Made by a program: the position numbers and the translations under genes
In this document: positions 27,246-37,452 of the stretch, one piece after another
Numbering within the stretch: position 1 is the first letter of the stretch
Layout of the letters: each line of letters opens with the position of its first letter
The notes under the pieces: model-generated
What the model was told of the DNA's origin: nothing
The model's input: the letters and a program-made list of their open reading frames with translations, nothing else
The model's database searches: none
NCBI RefSeq assembly: GCF_004320535.1
Contig: NZ_SIHY01000001.1
Location: 2,356,001 to 2,420,000 of the forward strand
Length of the DNA stretch: 64,000 nucleotides
Reading direction: 5' to 3'
DNA from: Arthrobacter sp. S41
GTDB lineage: Bacteria > Actinomycetota > Actinomycetes > Actinomycetales > Micrococcaceae

Positions 27246-28061
27246 GTGAATCGAGTTGCCACAGCACAAGGCCGCCGCGCAGAGCGCCGCCCTCGGTCTG
27301 CGGGAAATGTCATCGTAGGATTCCTCGGTGAACTCTTCATTACTATAGGAATTTTGCTCATGCTCTATGTCGCGTGGGAACTGTGGTGGACAAATATTGA
27401 TTCCGCGCAGGCTCAGAAAGAAGTAACTCAGGGACTCATCCAAGAATTTGGCGACGTGGTCATTCCGGATGAACCAGAGGATTCCTCAGAGAATTCGTCT
27501 GAAAACTCTTCCGAGAAGGAAAAGGAAGAGACCAAGGACTACGGGCCGGCGCCGGTGACCAAAATAGCTCCGGGTAGCACTTTCGGAATCATGTATTTCC
27601 CACGTTTTGGTAGCCATGGATCTCATCACCCGGTGACCTCCGGAGTCGAAGACTACGTCATCGATAATCTGGGTATCGGCCATTACCCGTCGACCCAACA
27701 ACCGGGGGAGAAAGGCAACTTTGCCGTTGCCGCGCACCGTCAAACTCACGGTCAGGTTTTCTGGGACATAGACAAGCTGCAAGAGGGCGACAAGATCTAC
27801 CTGCAGACAGCAGAAGGCTATTACACCTATACCTGGTACGCCACGGAAGTGGTTGCTCCATCCAACGGCGACGTACTTCTGCCTACCCCGCACAAATGGG
27901 GAGTGGAGCCAACCAAGTCGATCTTGACGATGACTACCTGCCATCCGAAATATACGACGCAACAGCGAATGATTGCGTATTCGGAATTGACCGATTGGCA
28001 GCCCCTTGACGCTGGTCCACCCAAGGAAATCCGCGACATGGTTATCGAAGCAACGAGCTAG
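27246..28061 (+). CDS. class E sortase
   Basis: A 271-residue transpeptidase that anchors proteins to the cell wall. A basic N-terminus is followed by a membrane anchor at about 25-45, a Ser/Glu-rich spacer (about 78-100) with SSENSSENSSE repeats, and the sortase beta-barrel. The catalytic His is in AVAAHRQT, the catalytic Cys in TMTTCHP near residue 233, and the Arg in QQRMIAYSEL. Class E enzymes usually use LAxTG signals in high-GC Gram-positives. The GTG start has GAGGAG upstream. A small membrane-protein gene follows after 9 bases. Confidence 0.93.
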   Translation: MNRVATAQGRRAERRPRSAGNVIVGFLGELFITIGILLMLYVAWELWWTNIDSAQAQKEVTQGLIQEFGDVVIPDEPEDSSENSSENSSEKEKEETKDYGPAPVTKIAPGSTFGIMYFPRFGSHGSHHPVTSGVEDYVIDNLGIGHYPSTQQPGEKGNFAVAAHRQTHGQVFWDIDKLQEGDKIYLQTAEGYYTYTWYATEVVAPSNGDVLLPTPHKWGVEPTKSILTMTTCHPKYTTQQRMIAYSELTDWQPLDAGPPKEIRDMVIEATS

Positions 28062-28070
28062 GAGGAACAA

Positions 28071-28241
28071 ATGTACGCCTGGATTTTTCGGAACTTACCC
28101 GGTCCACTATGGCTTCGCATTTTTGAAGCATTGATTGTCATTGCCGCCATCGTGCTATTACTGATGGTGTACGTTTTTCCGTGGCTGAATCAATACATCA
28201 GCCCCTTTACCGATTCAACGATTGGCCAGAGTACCCCGTGA
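28071..28241 (+). CDS. 56-residue single-span membrane protein
   Basis: A short gene with a strong ribosome-binding site (AGGAGGAACAA before the ATG) between the sortase and the amidotransferase gene. The product begins MYAWIFRNLPGPLWLRIFEA and has one membrane span (about 20-40), then YVFPWLNQY and a short polar tail. Its TGA overlaps the next gene's start as GTGA, so it is clearly translated within the operon. I do not recognise the family beyond similar small proteins at this place in actinobacteria. A role in the envelope is a guess from context. Confidence 0.82.
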   Translation: MYAWIFRNLPGPLWLRIFEALIVIAAIVLLLMVYVFPWLNQYISPFTDSTIGQSTP

Positions 28242-28882
28242 GCAGCACCAAGATCCTAGTGATCGATAATTACGACAGTTTTGTCTACACCCTCGTGGGC
28301 TATTTGCAGGAGCTTGGCGCGCAGACCACGGTGCATCGCAATGACGATCTCAGTGTGCAAGAAGCAATCGAATTAGCTTCTGAATACGACGGTGTACTGA
28401 TCTCTCCAGGTCCCGGTGATCCAGCTGGTGCCGGGGTGAGCATCGATTTGATCAAGTGGTGCGGGCAGCAGAATAAGCCGATGTTGGGCGTCTGCCTTGG
28501 TCATCAGGCACTGACCGAAGCCTACGGTGGAACGGTAACCCATGCCGAAGAACTGATGCATGGCAAGACCTCGCTCGTCCACCATGAGAACCACCCGGTC
28601 TTCAAGAATGTGGCCAACCCATTCACCGCTACCCGTTACCACTCGCTGGCTGCAGTACGCGAGAGCATCCCAGAAGAGCTGGAAATCATTGCGCAGACCG
28701 CTGGGGGAGTCATCATGGCTCTGGCGCACCGAGAAGCGCCTCTATGGGGTCTGCAGTACCATCCTGAGTCTGTTCTGACTGAGCAGGGCTACCAAATGCT
28801 TGGTAACTGGCTGGAATTCTTAGGGCTGCAGGGAGCGGCCGAGAAGGCCTCCACCCTGAGTCCATTGTTCAGTGGTGAATAA
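28238..28882 (+). CDS. pabA: aminodeoxychorismate/anthranilate synthase component II (glutamine amidotransferase)
   Basis: A class I glutamine amidotransferase that makes ammonia for anthranilate or 4-amino-4-deoxychorismate formation. The 214-residue protein has the catalytic Cys in GVCLGHQALTEA and the His/Glu pair in LQYHPESVLTE. I choose GTG 28238 because it overlaps the upstream stop codon and the product then starts at the usual STKILVIDNYDSF. Whether it serves tryptophan or folate cannot be told; the actinobacterial gene at this position is named trpG or pabA and lies away from its large subunit. Confidence 0.92.
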   Translation: MSSTKILVIDNYDSFVYTLVGYLQELGAQTTVHRNDDLSVQEAIELASEYDGVLISPGPGDPAGAGVSIDLIKWCGQQNKPMLGVCLGHQALTEAYGGTVTHAEELMHGKTSLVHHENHPVFKNVANPFTATRYHSLAAVRESIPEELEIIAQTAGGVIMALAHREAPLWGLQYHPESVLTEQGYQMLGNWLEFLGLQGAAEKASTLSPLFSGE

Positions 28883-28885
28883 CCG

Positions 28886-30865
28886 CTAGAACCTATTGCC
28901 CTCACCGGGCTTTCCTGGTGAGGGTAACGGCTTGCCCTGCTTAGGACCCTTGGTTGATTTAGGCGAGTCGCTAGGGGATTCACTCGCAGACTCGGATGGC
29001 GTTTCAGAAGGCGTTTCAGTCGGATCCTCAGAAGGATCCTCACTGTCCGATTCAGAAGGTTCTTCACTGTCGGAAGGGCTCGGAGTCTCGGATTCCGATG
29101 GGCTCGGCTCGGCCGGTGCCTTAGCCAGAATTACGGAAATGCTTCCACTTTGATCGATGGTGGCAGATTCATCCGGAGTCTGTATAGCGATCTCGTCAGG
29201 GCTGACTTCGTCAGTTTCCACAGCCGGGGCACTAGAATCTATGGACAGCTCAACTAGCCCCTTGTCATCTAACTCCCGCTCGGCTTCGTCTAGAGTCATG
29301 CCAACGAGGTCGGGGACTTCTACCTGTCCGGTCGACAGAATCAGATCAACCTTTGAACCGGCCTTAACCTTGGAGCCAAGCTCTGGATTGGTTTCAATAA
29401 TCCGGTCAGTGTCCACGGTCGCTGAGTTCTCTCGGGTAATCTTCCCAACTTCCAGACCAGCCTCGCTCAGAGCGTCTCGAGCGGTGGCCTCAGACTGGTT
29501 GGCCAGGTTGTCAGGGATTTCGCGCTGCTCTGAACCCTTGGAAAGGTAAAGAGTAATCGTAGATTCCTTGGCTACCTCGGTACCCGACGTGGGGTCGGTA
29601 CGAGTGGCCTTATTGGTATCTACATCTTCGTCGAATTCGTGTTCCACTTTGACGTTGAAGGTGGCGTCACGCAACAAGCTGCTGGCATCATCTTCTGACA
29701 TATTTTTTACGTCAGGGACCGCTACCGGAGCGTTTTTCTCTTGATCCGCCTGAATCGAACGGACAACCAAGAAACTGGCAACGGCTACCGCCAACAAAGC
29801 GATGAGCGAAAGCAAGATAATCAAAGCGCGGTTCGACTTGTGCCGTGTAGTTTGTACCGGCTCATGTTCGCTCGTGAATACCGGGTGCTCATTGGTCATC
29901 GGAGCTGACGCAGCAGCAAAACCAGCTTCGGTATTGTCGTGGATGCCATAAATAGGCAAAGTATATGGGGTTGCTTGAGCCTGATCTTCGTGGAATTCGA
30001 TCCCGTGCAAGGCGTTTTCCAAGGCCGTTGCGAACGCATCAACAGACTGGAAACGGTCAGCCCGATCTTTGGCAAGAACTTTGGCGACAATCGGATCATA
30101 GATGGGATCTAGATCCTGATTGACGTCGCTGGGTGCCGTAGCGATCTCACCAACGTGCTGGTACGCCACCGAAACCGGGGAGTCTCCGGTGAAGGGTGGG
30201 CGTCCGGTCATCAGTTCATAAAATAGGCAACCGGTCGAATAGATATCGGAGCGGAAATCTACCTGCTCGCCTCGAGCCTGTTCAGGGGAGAAGTACTGGG
30301 CGGTGCCCACTACTGCAGCAGTCTGGGTCATGGTGGCCGAATTATCGGTCGCACGTGCGATGCCGAAGTCCATGAGTTTGACGTGCCCGGCATCGCTGAC
30401 CATGACGTTGGCCGGCTTAACATCGCGGTGCACCACATTGTTGGCGTGCGAATGGCCTAGGGCTTCAGCAACACCACGGGTGATGCGGACAGCAAACTCT
30501 GGCTGGATGCCACCTTGGGCAATAACCTGCTTGAGTGTTTTGCCGGTGACATATTCCATGACCATGAACGGCAAGCGTTCACGCTGCTGGTCTGTGGCAG
30601 GTAATTCGCCGGTGTCATATACGGCGACAATGTTGGGATGACCGAGCGCCGCGACTGCCTTGGCTTCACGACGGAAACGGTTGACCACCATAGGATTGCT
30701 GGCGGTATCAGGGCGCAAGACCTTAACGGCAACCTTGCGAGAGAGTACGTGGTCCGTGGCGAGGTAGACATCCGCCATGCCACCACGACCAATGAGCGAT
30801 TCGATCTCGTATCGTTCATTGATTAGTCGCGGCAGACCTGGCGGCAGTGCGTCAACTTCGCTCAT
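28886..30865 (-). CDS. pknB: PASTA-domain Ser/Thr protein kinase PknB
   Basis: A 659-residue transmembrane kinase that senses peptidoglycan fragments and controls growth and division. The kinase domain (about 18-275) has [22 protein letters not shown] and DFGIARA. The membrane span is near 345-365. Three PASTA repeats (about 380-577) lie outside and bind muropeptides. The last 80 residues are an unusual Ser/Pro/Glu/Asp-rich tail ending in [12 protein letters not shown], probably extended in the cell wall. It overlaps the upstream kinase gene by ATGA and ends the fhaA-pknB operon, 3 bases from convergent pabA. Confidence 0.96.
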   Translation of the reverse strand: MSEVDALPPGLPRLINERYEIESLIGRGGMADVYLATDHVLSRKVAVKVLRPDTASNPMVVNRFRREAKAVAALGHPNIVAVYDTGELPATDQQRERLPFMVMEYVTGKTLKQVIAQGGIQPEFAVRITRGVAEALGHSHANNVVHRDVKPANVMVSDAGHVKLMDFGIARATDNSATMTQTAAVVGTAQYFSPEQARGEQVDFRSDIYSTGCLFYELMTGRPPFTGDSPVSVAYQHVGEIATAPSDVNQDLDPIYDPIVAKVLAKDRADRFQSVDAFATALENALHGIEFHEDQAQATPYTLPIYGIHDNTEAGFAAASAPMTNEHPVFTSEHEPVQTTRHKSNRALIILLSLIALLAVAVASFLVVRSIQADQEKNAPVAVPDVKNMSEDDASSLLRDATFNVKVEHEFDEDVDTNKATRTDPTSGTEVAKESTITLYLSKGSEQREIPDNLANQSEATARDALSEAGLEVGKITRENSATVDTDRIIETNPELGSKVKAGSKVDLILSTGQVEVPDLVGMTLDEAERELDDKGLVELSIDSSAPAVETDEVSPDEIAIQTPDESATIDQSGSISVILAKAPAEPSPSESETPSPSDSEEPSESDSEDPSEDPTETPSETPSESASESPSDSPKSTKGPKQGKPLPSPGKPGEGNRF

Positions 30866-32724
30866 GGCGCTTCGCTTTGAGCCGATTCACTCGGAGTTGC
30901 CGAAGCGGACGGGGTTGCAGATCGGGTCTCCGACGGGGTCGGAGTAGCCGAAGCAGACGGGGTCTCTGAAGGCGTCTCCGATGGGGTTGGAGTAGCCGAT
31001 TCAGACGGAGTCTCTGAAGGAGTCTCTGACGGGGTTTCCGATGGAGTTGGAGTAGTCGATTCAGTTTCCTTCGGACCACTGGATACATCCAAGGTCACGG
31101 TGGTTCCTGGCTCAGCTTGGCTGCCTGCGGCCTCACTCTGGCTCAGCACGGTGCCAGCCACCGAAGAATCGCTGCGTTCTTCACCCTTGGATACAGCCAA
31201 TCCAGCGTTCTGAATCTGCGTCTGGGCAGCGGAGTAGCTCATGCCAACAACAGATGGCACTTCAACGGTCTCTGGGGCCTTGGCGTAGGTGACAGTGATA
31301 GTCTCGCCAACTTCTACGTTTCCGGTGGGGTTCAGCTTAATAACCTTGCGCGGATCAGTATCGGAAGATTCCTCGGCAACTGCGTTTACCTTCAGGCCTT
31401 GGCCTTCGAGCTGCGCGGTGACCTCGTCAATGTCCTTGCCCACCAGCGACGAGGATACCTGAACAGTTTCAGGGCTTTCGCTTTCACTCTCGCTGGCAGA
31501 CTCAGAAATTGATTCAGAGCTTTCCGTCGAGGAAGACGCGGCAGGGTCATTGTTGCTGCTCATGGCAGGGATTAGCCACGCCAAAAGACCGATGACTACA
31601 GCCAGAACAATAACTACGATCAGTGGGATCAACCAAGGACTGCGCTTTGATTCCTGCGGTGCAGGATCTTGAGCGTCAGCATCTTCGTCATCAAAACCGC
31701 TGGCACCCAGAGGTGCGGCCGCAGTGAAGCCACTGGCGGTACGCACAGGTTCAGCCACGGTAGGCATGGAGTTAGTCATCGTTGGTGCAGGGTCCGCGCG
31801 ATTCATTGCGCGGGTAGCGTCAGCGTCCAGGTTCAAAGCCTGGGTGGCGTCCTCAGAAATGCCGGTGGCCAGCATGCCAGGAACCGCCATGGTGGCGGTG
31901 TTGGTATCGCCAGCGCGCAATGCGTCGGCAGCCTTGGCCAGCGAGGTGGCGTTCTTTGGACGATCCGATGGGTTCTTGGCCAACATCGACATGATCAGCT
32001 GACGAACCGGAGCAGGGATGGTTTCCGGCAATGCCGGGGGAGCATCATTGACCTGTGCCAGTGCGATGGCGATCTGCGATTCGCCGGTGAACGGACGACG
32101 CCCAGCCAGCAATTCGTAACCGATGACACCCAAGGCATAGATATCGGAGCTGCCGGTAGCGTTCTGTCCAGTGGCCTGCTCTGGAGCGAGGTACTGGGCG
32201 GTGCCCATCACCTGACCGGTGGCGGTCAACGGCACCTGGTCGGCCAGGCGTGCGATACCAAAGTCGGTAATCTTCACAACGCCAGAAGGCATGACCAAGA
32301 TGTTGCCCGGCTTCACGTCGCGGTGTACTAGACCGTGCTCGTGAGCGGCAGCTAACGCGCGAGCGGTCTGCGCAATCAGTGAGAGGGTGCGATCTACCTC
32401 GAGCTTGCGTTCGCGCTCGATGATGGTGGACAGCGGCGGGCCAGGAACGAGTTCCATGACTAGGTATGCCGAGCCCTGCTCCTCGCCGTAGTCAAAGACG
32501 CCGGCGATGCCAGGGTGGTTCAGCAGTGCGGTGTGTCGGGCTTCAACACGGAAACGCGTCAGGAAGCTTTCGTTGTCGGTGTATTCCTCTTTGAGGATCT
32601 TGATCGCCACGAGGCGTCCAAGTACCTGGTCACGAGCTTTCCAAACTTCGCCCATGCCACCGATTGCAATGCGATCGGTGAGCTTGTAACGACCGCCCAA
32701 GGTGGTGCCGGTTATTGGCCTCAC
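30862..32724 (-). CDS. pknA: second PASTA-domain Ser/Thr protein kinase (PknA position)
   Basis: A 620-residue kinase in the pknA position. The kinase domain (about 11-270) has [22 protein letters not shown] and DFGIARL. A cytoplasmic linker of about 100 residues and a membrane span ([20 protein letters not shown], about 370-390) follow. Two PASTA repeats ([15 protein letters not shown] and [15 protein letters not shown]) lie outside. Mycobacterial PknA has no PASTA domains, so this protein differs in having its own sensor part. It ends in a 70-residue Thr/Pro/Ser/Glu repeat tail. GTG start, overlapping pbpA's stop. Confidence 0.93.
   Translation of the reverse strand: MRPITGTTLGGRYKLTDRIAIGGMGEVWKARDQVLGRLVAIKILKEEYTDNESFLTRFRVEARHTALLNHPGIAGVFDYGEEQGSAYLVMELVPGPPLSTIIERERKLEVDRTLSLIAQTARALAAAHEHGLVHRDVKPGNILVMPSGVVKITDFGIARLADQVPLTATGQVMGTAQYLAPEQATGQNATGSSDIYALGVIGYELLAGRRPFTGESQIAIALAQVNDAPPALPETIPAPVRQLIMSMLAKNPSDRPKNATSLAKAADALRAGDTNTATMAVPGMLATGISEDATQALNLDADATRAMNRADPAPTMTNSMPTVAEPVRTASGFTAAAPLGASGFDDEDADAQDPAPQESKRSPWLIPLIVVIVLAVVIGLLAWLIPAMSSNNDPAASSSTESSESISESASESESESPETVQVSSSLVGKDIDEVTAQLEGQGLKVNAVAEESSDTDPRKVIKLNPTGNVEVGETITVTYAKAPETVEVPSVVGMSYSAAQTQIQNAGLAVSKGEERSDSSVAGTVLSQSEAAGSQAEPGTTVTLDVSSGPKETESTTPTPSETPSETPSETPSESATPTPSETPSETPSASATPTPSETRSATPSASATPSESAQSEAP
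30868..31068 (-). repeat. tandem repeat coding the kinase tail
   Basis: Degenerate short repeats encoding [12 protein letters not shown] and [16 protein letters not shown] units at the end of the second kinase gene. The repetition is visible in the DNA as recurring GTCTCCGA/GGAGTC blocks. It could change length by slippage. Confidence 0.7.
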
Positions 32725-34181
32725 TTGTTGAACACCGCCTTTAACATCTTCTTCATGATTGCACCGGTCGTGTTGTGACCAGTGTCGTAATCTACGTCTT
32801 GCAAGGTGACCGTGATGGCGACCTGAGGATCATCCGCTGGAGCGAAACCGGTCATCCACGAGTTCACGTAGGCGACGCCATTTTCGGTTCGCAACTGAGC
32901 GGTACCGGTCTTGGCACGGAAGTCCACACCTTCAACAGCCGCATTCATGGCGGTACCGCGCGTGACGGGCCCTGCCATGAGCTCCTTGAGCTGCGAAGCA
33001 ACTTCCTTGGAGGTGGCCGTGGAGAACTTCTCAGGCTTTGGTTCTTCGACGACTCGAAGATCCGGGGCAATGACCTTATCGATCATGTTTGGCTTCATGA
33101 TCACACCATTGTTGGCGATGGCCATGGCGGCCATGTTCATCTGCAGGGCGGTGACCTTGTTGCTGCCCTGACCGATGGCCATACGGGCCAATTCGGATTC
33201 GTCAGCATCTTGAGCAGGGAACTGGCTTGGCGTCACGCGCTGCGGAATGTTCAGTTGTTGGCCGAAGCCAAAGCGCTCTGCAACATCACCAAAGGCTTTA
33301 TTACCTACGGTCTTACTGATCTCGTAGAACGGAGTGTTGCAACTCTGGGCAAAGATGAATGCCAACTTTGCGCGAGGCTCACGGGCACAAACACCTTCAC
33401 CGAAGTTGTTCATCGACCTCGTTGAATTCTTGTATCGCACCGAAGTTGGGTTGTTGATCGAGGTGTCCAGATCGTACTTTCCGGACTCTAACGCAGCAAC
33501 AGTACTCAAGATCTTGAAAGAGGAACCTGGATATTCCAAGTTGCTAATCGCAGGATTCAGGTAAGGGCTCAGGCCATCAATCTTGCTGACTTTCTTCAAG
33601 TTCTCGGCAGCTTTGCTAGTGGAGTGCACCGCAAGATCGTTGGTGTCATAGGTCGGCTTGGAAGCCATGGCCAGAATGTCGCCGGTTTTTGGATCGGTGA
33701 CAATGACAGTTCCCCTCACGCCGTCAGGGATGGCGTTGAAAGCTGTCTTCTGCAGATCGCCGTCCAGAGTGAGCTCGACGGAAGCACCTTCGGTCTTCTT
33801 GCCGGTGAACATTGCCAGCAAACGATCGTAAAGCAGATCCGAGCTGCTGCCGGTGAGCCAATCGTTGAGCGAGGACTCCAGCTGGGTGGTGCCGTTAGCC
33901 AGCGAGTAGTAGCCGGTGAGGTGTGCATACATCTCAGCATTGGTGTACTCACGCTGGTACTCAAACTGTCCGTCGTCGGTTGGGACCGACTCGGCAATTG
34001 GCTTGCCATCAACCAAAATGGCGCCACGGGGAAGATCAAATTCACGGAACAGCTGGCGCTTATTCAGCGCATTGTCGGTGAGTTTGTCAGCATCGAAGAA
34101 CTGGATGTAGCTCAGCCCGCCAAGGCAAACGATAAAGAGCATGGTCAGTGCGATCCATACTCGCTTAATAGCCTGATTCAC
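32721..34181 (-). CDS. pbpA: penicillin-binding protein PbpA (class B transpeptidase)
   Basis: A 486-residue class B PBP that crosslinks peptidoglycan during elongation or division. A short cytoplasmic end and one membrane span (about 8-26) precede the dimerisation domain. The transpeptidase motifs are SSFK (Ser220, Lys223), SCN in FAQSCNTPF near 284 and KTGTA near 424. It lies between rodA and the PASTA kinases and overlaps both by 4 bases. It is the partner of the glycosyltransferase encoded just upstream. Confidence 0.95.
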   Translation of the reverse strand: MNQAIKRVWIALTMLFIVCLGGLSYIQFFDADKLTDNALNKRQLFREFDLPRGAILVDGKPIAESVPTDDGQFEYQREYTNAEMYAHLTGYYSLANGTTQLESSLNDWLTGSSSDLLYDRLLAMFTGKKTEGASVELTLDGDLQKTAFNAIPDGVRGTVIVTDPKTGDILAMASKPTYDTNDLAVHSTSKAAENLKKVSKIDGLSPYLNPAISNLEYPGSSFKILSTVAALESGKYDLDTSINNPTSVRYKNSTRSMNNFGEGVCAREPRAKLAFIFAQSCNTPFYEISKTVGNKAFGDVAERFGFGQQLNIPQRVTPSQFPAQDADESELARMAIGQGSNKVTALQMNMAAMAIANNGVIMKPNMIDKVIAPDLRVVEEPKPEKFSTATSKEVASQLKELMAGPVTRGTAMNAAVEGVDFRAKTGTAQLRTENGVAYVNSWMTGFAPADDPQVAITVTLQDVDYDTGHNTTGAIMKKMLKAVFNK

Positions 34182-35575
34182 TTGCTCTTCACCGCCTTAG
34201 TGATTGAAGTTTTAGGTTTTGTGGGCGTTGCAATTTCATCGGTGGGTCCTGAGACGCCTGACGTTGGGCGCCGTGAATTGTGGGAAATCAAGAGCAGCAG
34301 CGCGATGATGATCCAGTTCGCCAGCAATGATGAACCACCTGCAGCCATAAATGGTGTGGCCAAACCGGTCAGTGGAATCAATCGGGTGACACCACCGATG
34401 ATGACCACGGCCTGCAGGCCCAAGGTGAATGACAGGCCGGCCGCCAGTAGCTTGCCGAAGGTGTCACGCGAGCCCAAGGCTGCGCGCAGACCGCGGGATA
34501 CCAGCAGCATGTACAGCAGCACAATGGCAGTGACGCCAACCAGACCGATTTCTTCACCGAAGGAAGCGATGATCATGTCCGAGTTTGCTAGTGGAACCCG
34601 GTAAGGGGAACCAGCGCCAAGGCCGGTGCCAAAGAGTCCACCATCGGCCATACCGAACAGGCCTTCAACAATCTGCATGCTGCCACCAGTGGCTTGGTAG
34701 ATCGCTGGGTCAAAAGCATTAAGCCAAACATCAAGACGGCGGGTCACGTGGCTCATGGTTAGCCCGGCGACTATACCGCCAACAGCGACCATCAGCAGGC
34801 CAATCAGTACCCAAGAAATACGTGCGGTAGCAACGTAGACCATGACGATAAACAGGCCGAAGAACAAGATGGCCGAACCTAGGTCACGCTGGACCACCAG
34901 CACGCCGATGGACAGCAACCAAGCGATCAACATTGGCGCCATATCGCGCAAACGGGGAAGCTGCAGTGGGCCAAATTTGTGGCCGGCCATCAGAATCAAG
35001 TCGCGGTTTGAGGACAAATATCCTGCGAAGAAGATCGACAGGGTGATTTTTGCCAATTCGCCAGGCTGCAGCGAGAAGCTGCCCATGCGGATCCAGATTC
35101 GCGCACCGTTGATGGTGACGCCCAATCCAGGGATCAAAGGCAACAAGAGCAACAGGATGGATACCAGCAATGCAATATAGGTAAAGCGGCGCAGGAGGCG
35201 GTGGTCCTTTACGGCCCACAGAACGGCGGCCGCAATGACGATTGCAATAGCGGTCCAGAGCAGCTGTCGGGCCGACTGAGAAGTGCCTTTAGCCAAGTCA
35301 ATACGGTGAATCATGGCTAGGCCAAGAGAATTCAAAGCAATGGTAATTGGAAGTATTACCGGATCGGCATATTTAGCAAAGATGCGTAGCAATACGTGAA
35401 CAACCAGAGCTAGTGCGGCCATGATGCTCATCTGTACGTAGAAGTCGGAGTTGTCGACACCTTCGGTGGTACTACCGACCAAGTAGAAGGCCGCGGCACC
35501 GACGCCGAGAGCCAGGATGAGCAGGACTAGCTCAAGATTGCGCCGTGGTACCGGGGCGGTCTGCACTTCGTTCAC
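34178..35575 (-). CDS. rodA: FtsW/RodA/SpoVE family peptidoglycan glycosyltransferase
   Basis: A 465-residue polytopic membrane protein of the SEDS family that polymerises lipid II. Family blocks visible are NGARIWIRMGSFSLQPGELAK with the conserved Glu-x-x-K, VVQRDLGSAILFFGLF with the catalytic Asp, and TGLATPFMAAGGSSLLANW near the C-terminus. GTG start; it overlaps the phosphatase upstream and pbpA downstream. Pairing with pbpA fits the RodA-class B PBP unit. Confidence 0.95.
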   Translation of the reverse strand: MNEVQTAPVPRRNLELVLLILALGVGAAAFYLVGSTTEGVDNSDFYVQMSIMAALALVVHVLLRIFAKYADPVILPITIALNSLGLAMIHRIDLAKGTSQSARQLLWTAIAIVIAAAVLWAVKDHRLLRRFTYIALLVSILLLLLPLIPGLGVTINGARIWIRMGSFSLQPGELAKITLSIFFAGYLSSNRDLILMAGHKFGPLQLPRLRDMAPMLIAWLLSIGVLVVQRDLGSAILFFGLFIVMVYVATARISWVLIGLLMVAVGGIVAGLTMSHVTRRLDVWLNAFDPAIYQATGGSMQIVEGLFGMADGGLFGTGLGAGSPYRVPLANSDMIIASFGEEIGLVGVTAIVLLYMLLVSRGLRAALGSRDTFGKLLAAGLSFTLGLQAVVIIGGVTRLIPLTGLATPFMAAGGSSLLANWIIIALLLLISHNSRRPTSGVSGPTDEIATPTKPKTSITKAVKSK

Positions 35576-36969
35576 TGCATGATCTCCAGACAGTAGGCGG
35601 GCAACTTGGCTTGGTTGCTTGATGATTCGGAATTTCCGGGGGCTTGCACCGGACAGTTTTGTTTGGCAGTGACCAACAGTTCTTGAATGATCATCTGCGC
35701 GTGCTCACGGTTATCGGCCGAAATATTGGCTTCAACTCGCTGGCGCGAATACTCAGGCAGAGATTCAACAGGAACCTGGGAGACGGTGTCGACTTCCGAA
35801 AGTGAAATCGGTCCGAGCTCTTGCGGAACACCCTTGTAAATGGCGACCTTGTTATCCACGGTGCCAACAAAGTATTGGGTCTGCGTCCACATGTAACCCC
35901 AGACGACCAGGGCCACCGCGAGGCAAGCAGCCAGTGTCAGCAGGATCGGCATCATCCAACGACGGTGAGCAGTTGGGCTCTCCAGTGGATCGAGCACCTG
36001 GCCTGCGGCTGGTGAACGGTGAGTGAGCAGTGCCGCGGCACGACGTTCACCGGTGTACTGGGTGACCACCGGAATCTGCCCGGTCTGCGTGGCCAACTGA
36101 GCCGCTCCCACAAGCAAGTGTGGGCGCTGGGAAATCTCGTGGCGAAGCAGTGAAGCGCTAGCCTCAACATCGCCCTCAGCAGCAATAGCTAGCTGGGCGG
36201 TGTCTGGCGCAGGCTCAAAGACAGCTGGTTCGCTGTGGTCAGTGGCGGTGTCTTCAATGACCTCAAACATTACGACGGTGACGTTATCCGGGGCACCGTT
36301 TTTCAGGGTGATGGCCACCAGATCGTTGACGGCTTCATCCATATTTGCGGTATTGCGAATGATCTGTTCAATCACCGGCAGTGACACCGCGTCGGTCAGA
36401 CCGTCGGAGCAGAGCATCCAGCGTTCGCCGGGCTCAGCTTCGATTTGCTGAACATCAAGTTCTGGTGAGGCATCCGAGTCACCAAGAACGCGCAAAAGAA
36501 CGTTCTTATGGGGGTGGACCTCAGCCTCGGCCGGCTTGATCCGACCTTCGTCAACAAGTCGCTGCACAAAAGTGTGGTCGCGACTGATCTGCTCAAAAGT
36601 GCCGTGCTTCAGCCGGTAGGCTCGCGAGTCACCAATGTGGGCCATCTGCAAAGTGGTGCCAGAAAGCAGCAATGAAGTGACCGTGGTTCCCATGCCCGAA
36701 AGCTTCGGATTGGAACCAACAAGTTCGTTCAAGACCAGATTGGCGGCCTGAATTTCATCAGGCAACGCGTTTTGGGGATCTGCAATGTCTGAATGATCTA
36801 GGTGCACTAAATCTAGGACGGTAGATGCCGAGGCGACGTCGCCACCGACATGGCCGCCCATGCCATCGGCGAGTACCGCAAGGTATTCACCGACATAGGC
36901 GGAGTCATCGTTTTTCTTACGAATCCGCCCAACATCAGACTTTGCGGCAAATTTGAGTTTGAGGGCCAT
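35572..36969 (-). CDS. pstP: PP2C-type Ser/Thr phosphatase PstP
   Basis: A 465-residue membrane phosphatase that reverses PknA/PknB phosphorylation. The PP2C catalytic domain (about 1-235) has LADGMGGHVGGDVAS, GTTVTSLLL, AHIGDSRAYRL, SDGLTDAV and DNVTVVMFEV, with the metal-binding aspartates. A linker of about 90 residues, a membrane span (WMMPILLTLAACLAVALVVW) and a Cys-containing extracytoplasmic domain of about 100 residues follow. It is 3 bases from fhaB. Confidence 0.95.
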   Translation of the reverse strand: MALKLKFAAKSDVGRIRKKNDDSAYVGEYLAVLADGMGGHVGGDVASASTVLDLVHLDHSDIADPQNALPDEIQAANLVLNELVGSNPKLSGMGTTVTSLLLSGTTLQMAHIGDSRAYRLKHGTFEQISRDHTFVQRLVDEGRIKPAEAEVHPHKNVLLRVLGDSDASPELDVQQIEAEPGERWMLCSDGLTDAVSLPVIEQIIRNTANMDEAVNDLVAITLKNGAPDNVTVVMFEVIEDTATDHSEPAVFEPAPDTAQLAIAAEGDVEASASLLRHEISQRPHLLVGAAQLATQTGQIPVVTQYTGERRAAALLTHRSPAAGQVLDPLESPTAHRRWMMPILLTLAACLAVALVVWGYMWTQTQYFVGTVDNKVAIYKGVPQELGPISLSEVDTVSQVPVESLPEYSRQRVEANISADNREHAQMIIQELLVTAKQNCPVQAPGNSESSSNQAKLPAYCLEIMQ

Positions 36970-36972
36970 AGG

Positions 36973-37452
36973 CTAGGCCTTCAATTCCAAGACAGTCTTT
37001 CCAATGCGGATCCGCTGTCCTAGTTCTACTGCTTGGGCGCGTGAAAGCTGGGTTTCACCGACAAAAGTTCCGTTGGTGGAGCCCAGGTCTTCAATGAACC
37101 AACGAGATCCCTGGGGGAAAAGGCGTGCGTGGCGACCAGAAGCGTAATCGTCATCCAAGACAACGGTGGCATCCTGAGCACGGCCGAACATGATCGGCTG
37201 ACCGTTTAGTGGGATGCTGTTGCCAGCCAGCGGACCTTCAACGATGGCCAAGGTGGTAGCCGGCTTACGTGCTGGAGCTTCCGGTTCAGCCAGCTCGGGG
37301 TGCTTCTTGAGCTGACGGGCGCTTGGCTTGCCGGTGCGATCTCGTTTTCCGACGGCCAAATCACGGCGCATCGATCCGACAACGCTCAAAACGAGCAGCC
37401 AGATGAGTACCAGAAAGCCTAGTCGGAACAGGCTTAGAACCAGATCGTTCAC
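36973..37452 (-). CDS. fhaB: FHA-domain protein FhaB
   Basis: A 159-residue protein with an N-terminal membrane span (LFRLGFLVLIWLLVLSVVG) and a C-terminal FHA domain (about 75-155) with the phosphothreonine-binding blocks MFGRAQDA, ASGRHARLF and LGSTNGTFV. FhaB (FipA in mycobacteria) links kinase signalling to division. It overlaps fhaA by 4 bases. Confidence 0.94.
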   Translation of the reverse strand: MNDLVLSLFRLGFLVLIWLLVLSVVGSMRRDLAVGKRDRTGKPSARQLKKHPELAEPEAPARKPATTLAIVEGPLAGNSIPLNGQPIMFGRAQDATVVLDDDYASGRHARLFPQGSRWFIEDLGSTNGTFVGETQLSRAQAVELGQRIRIGKTVLELKA

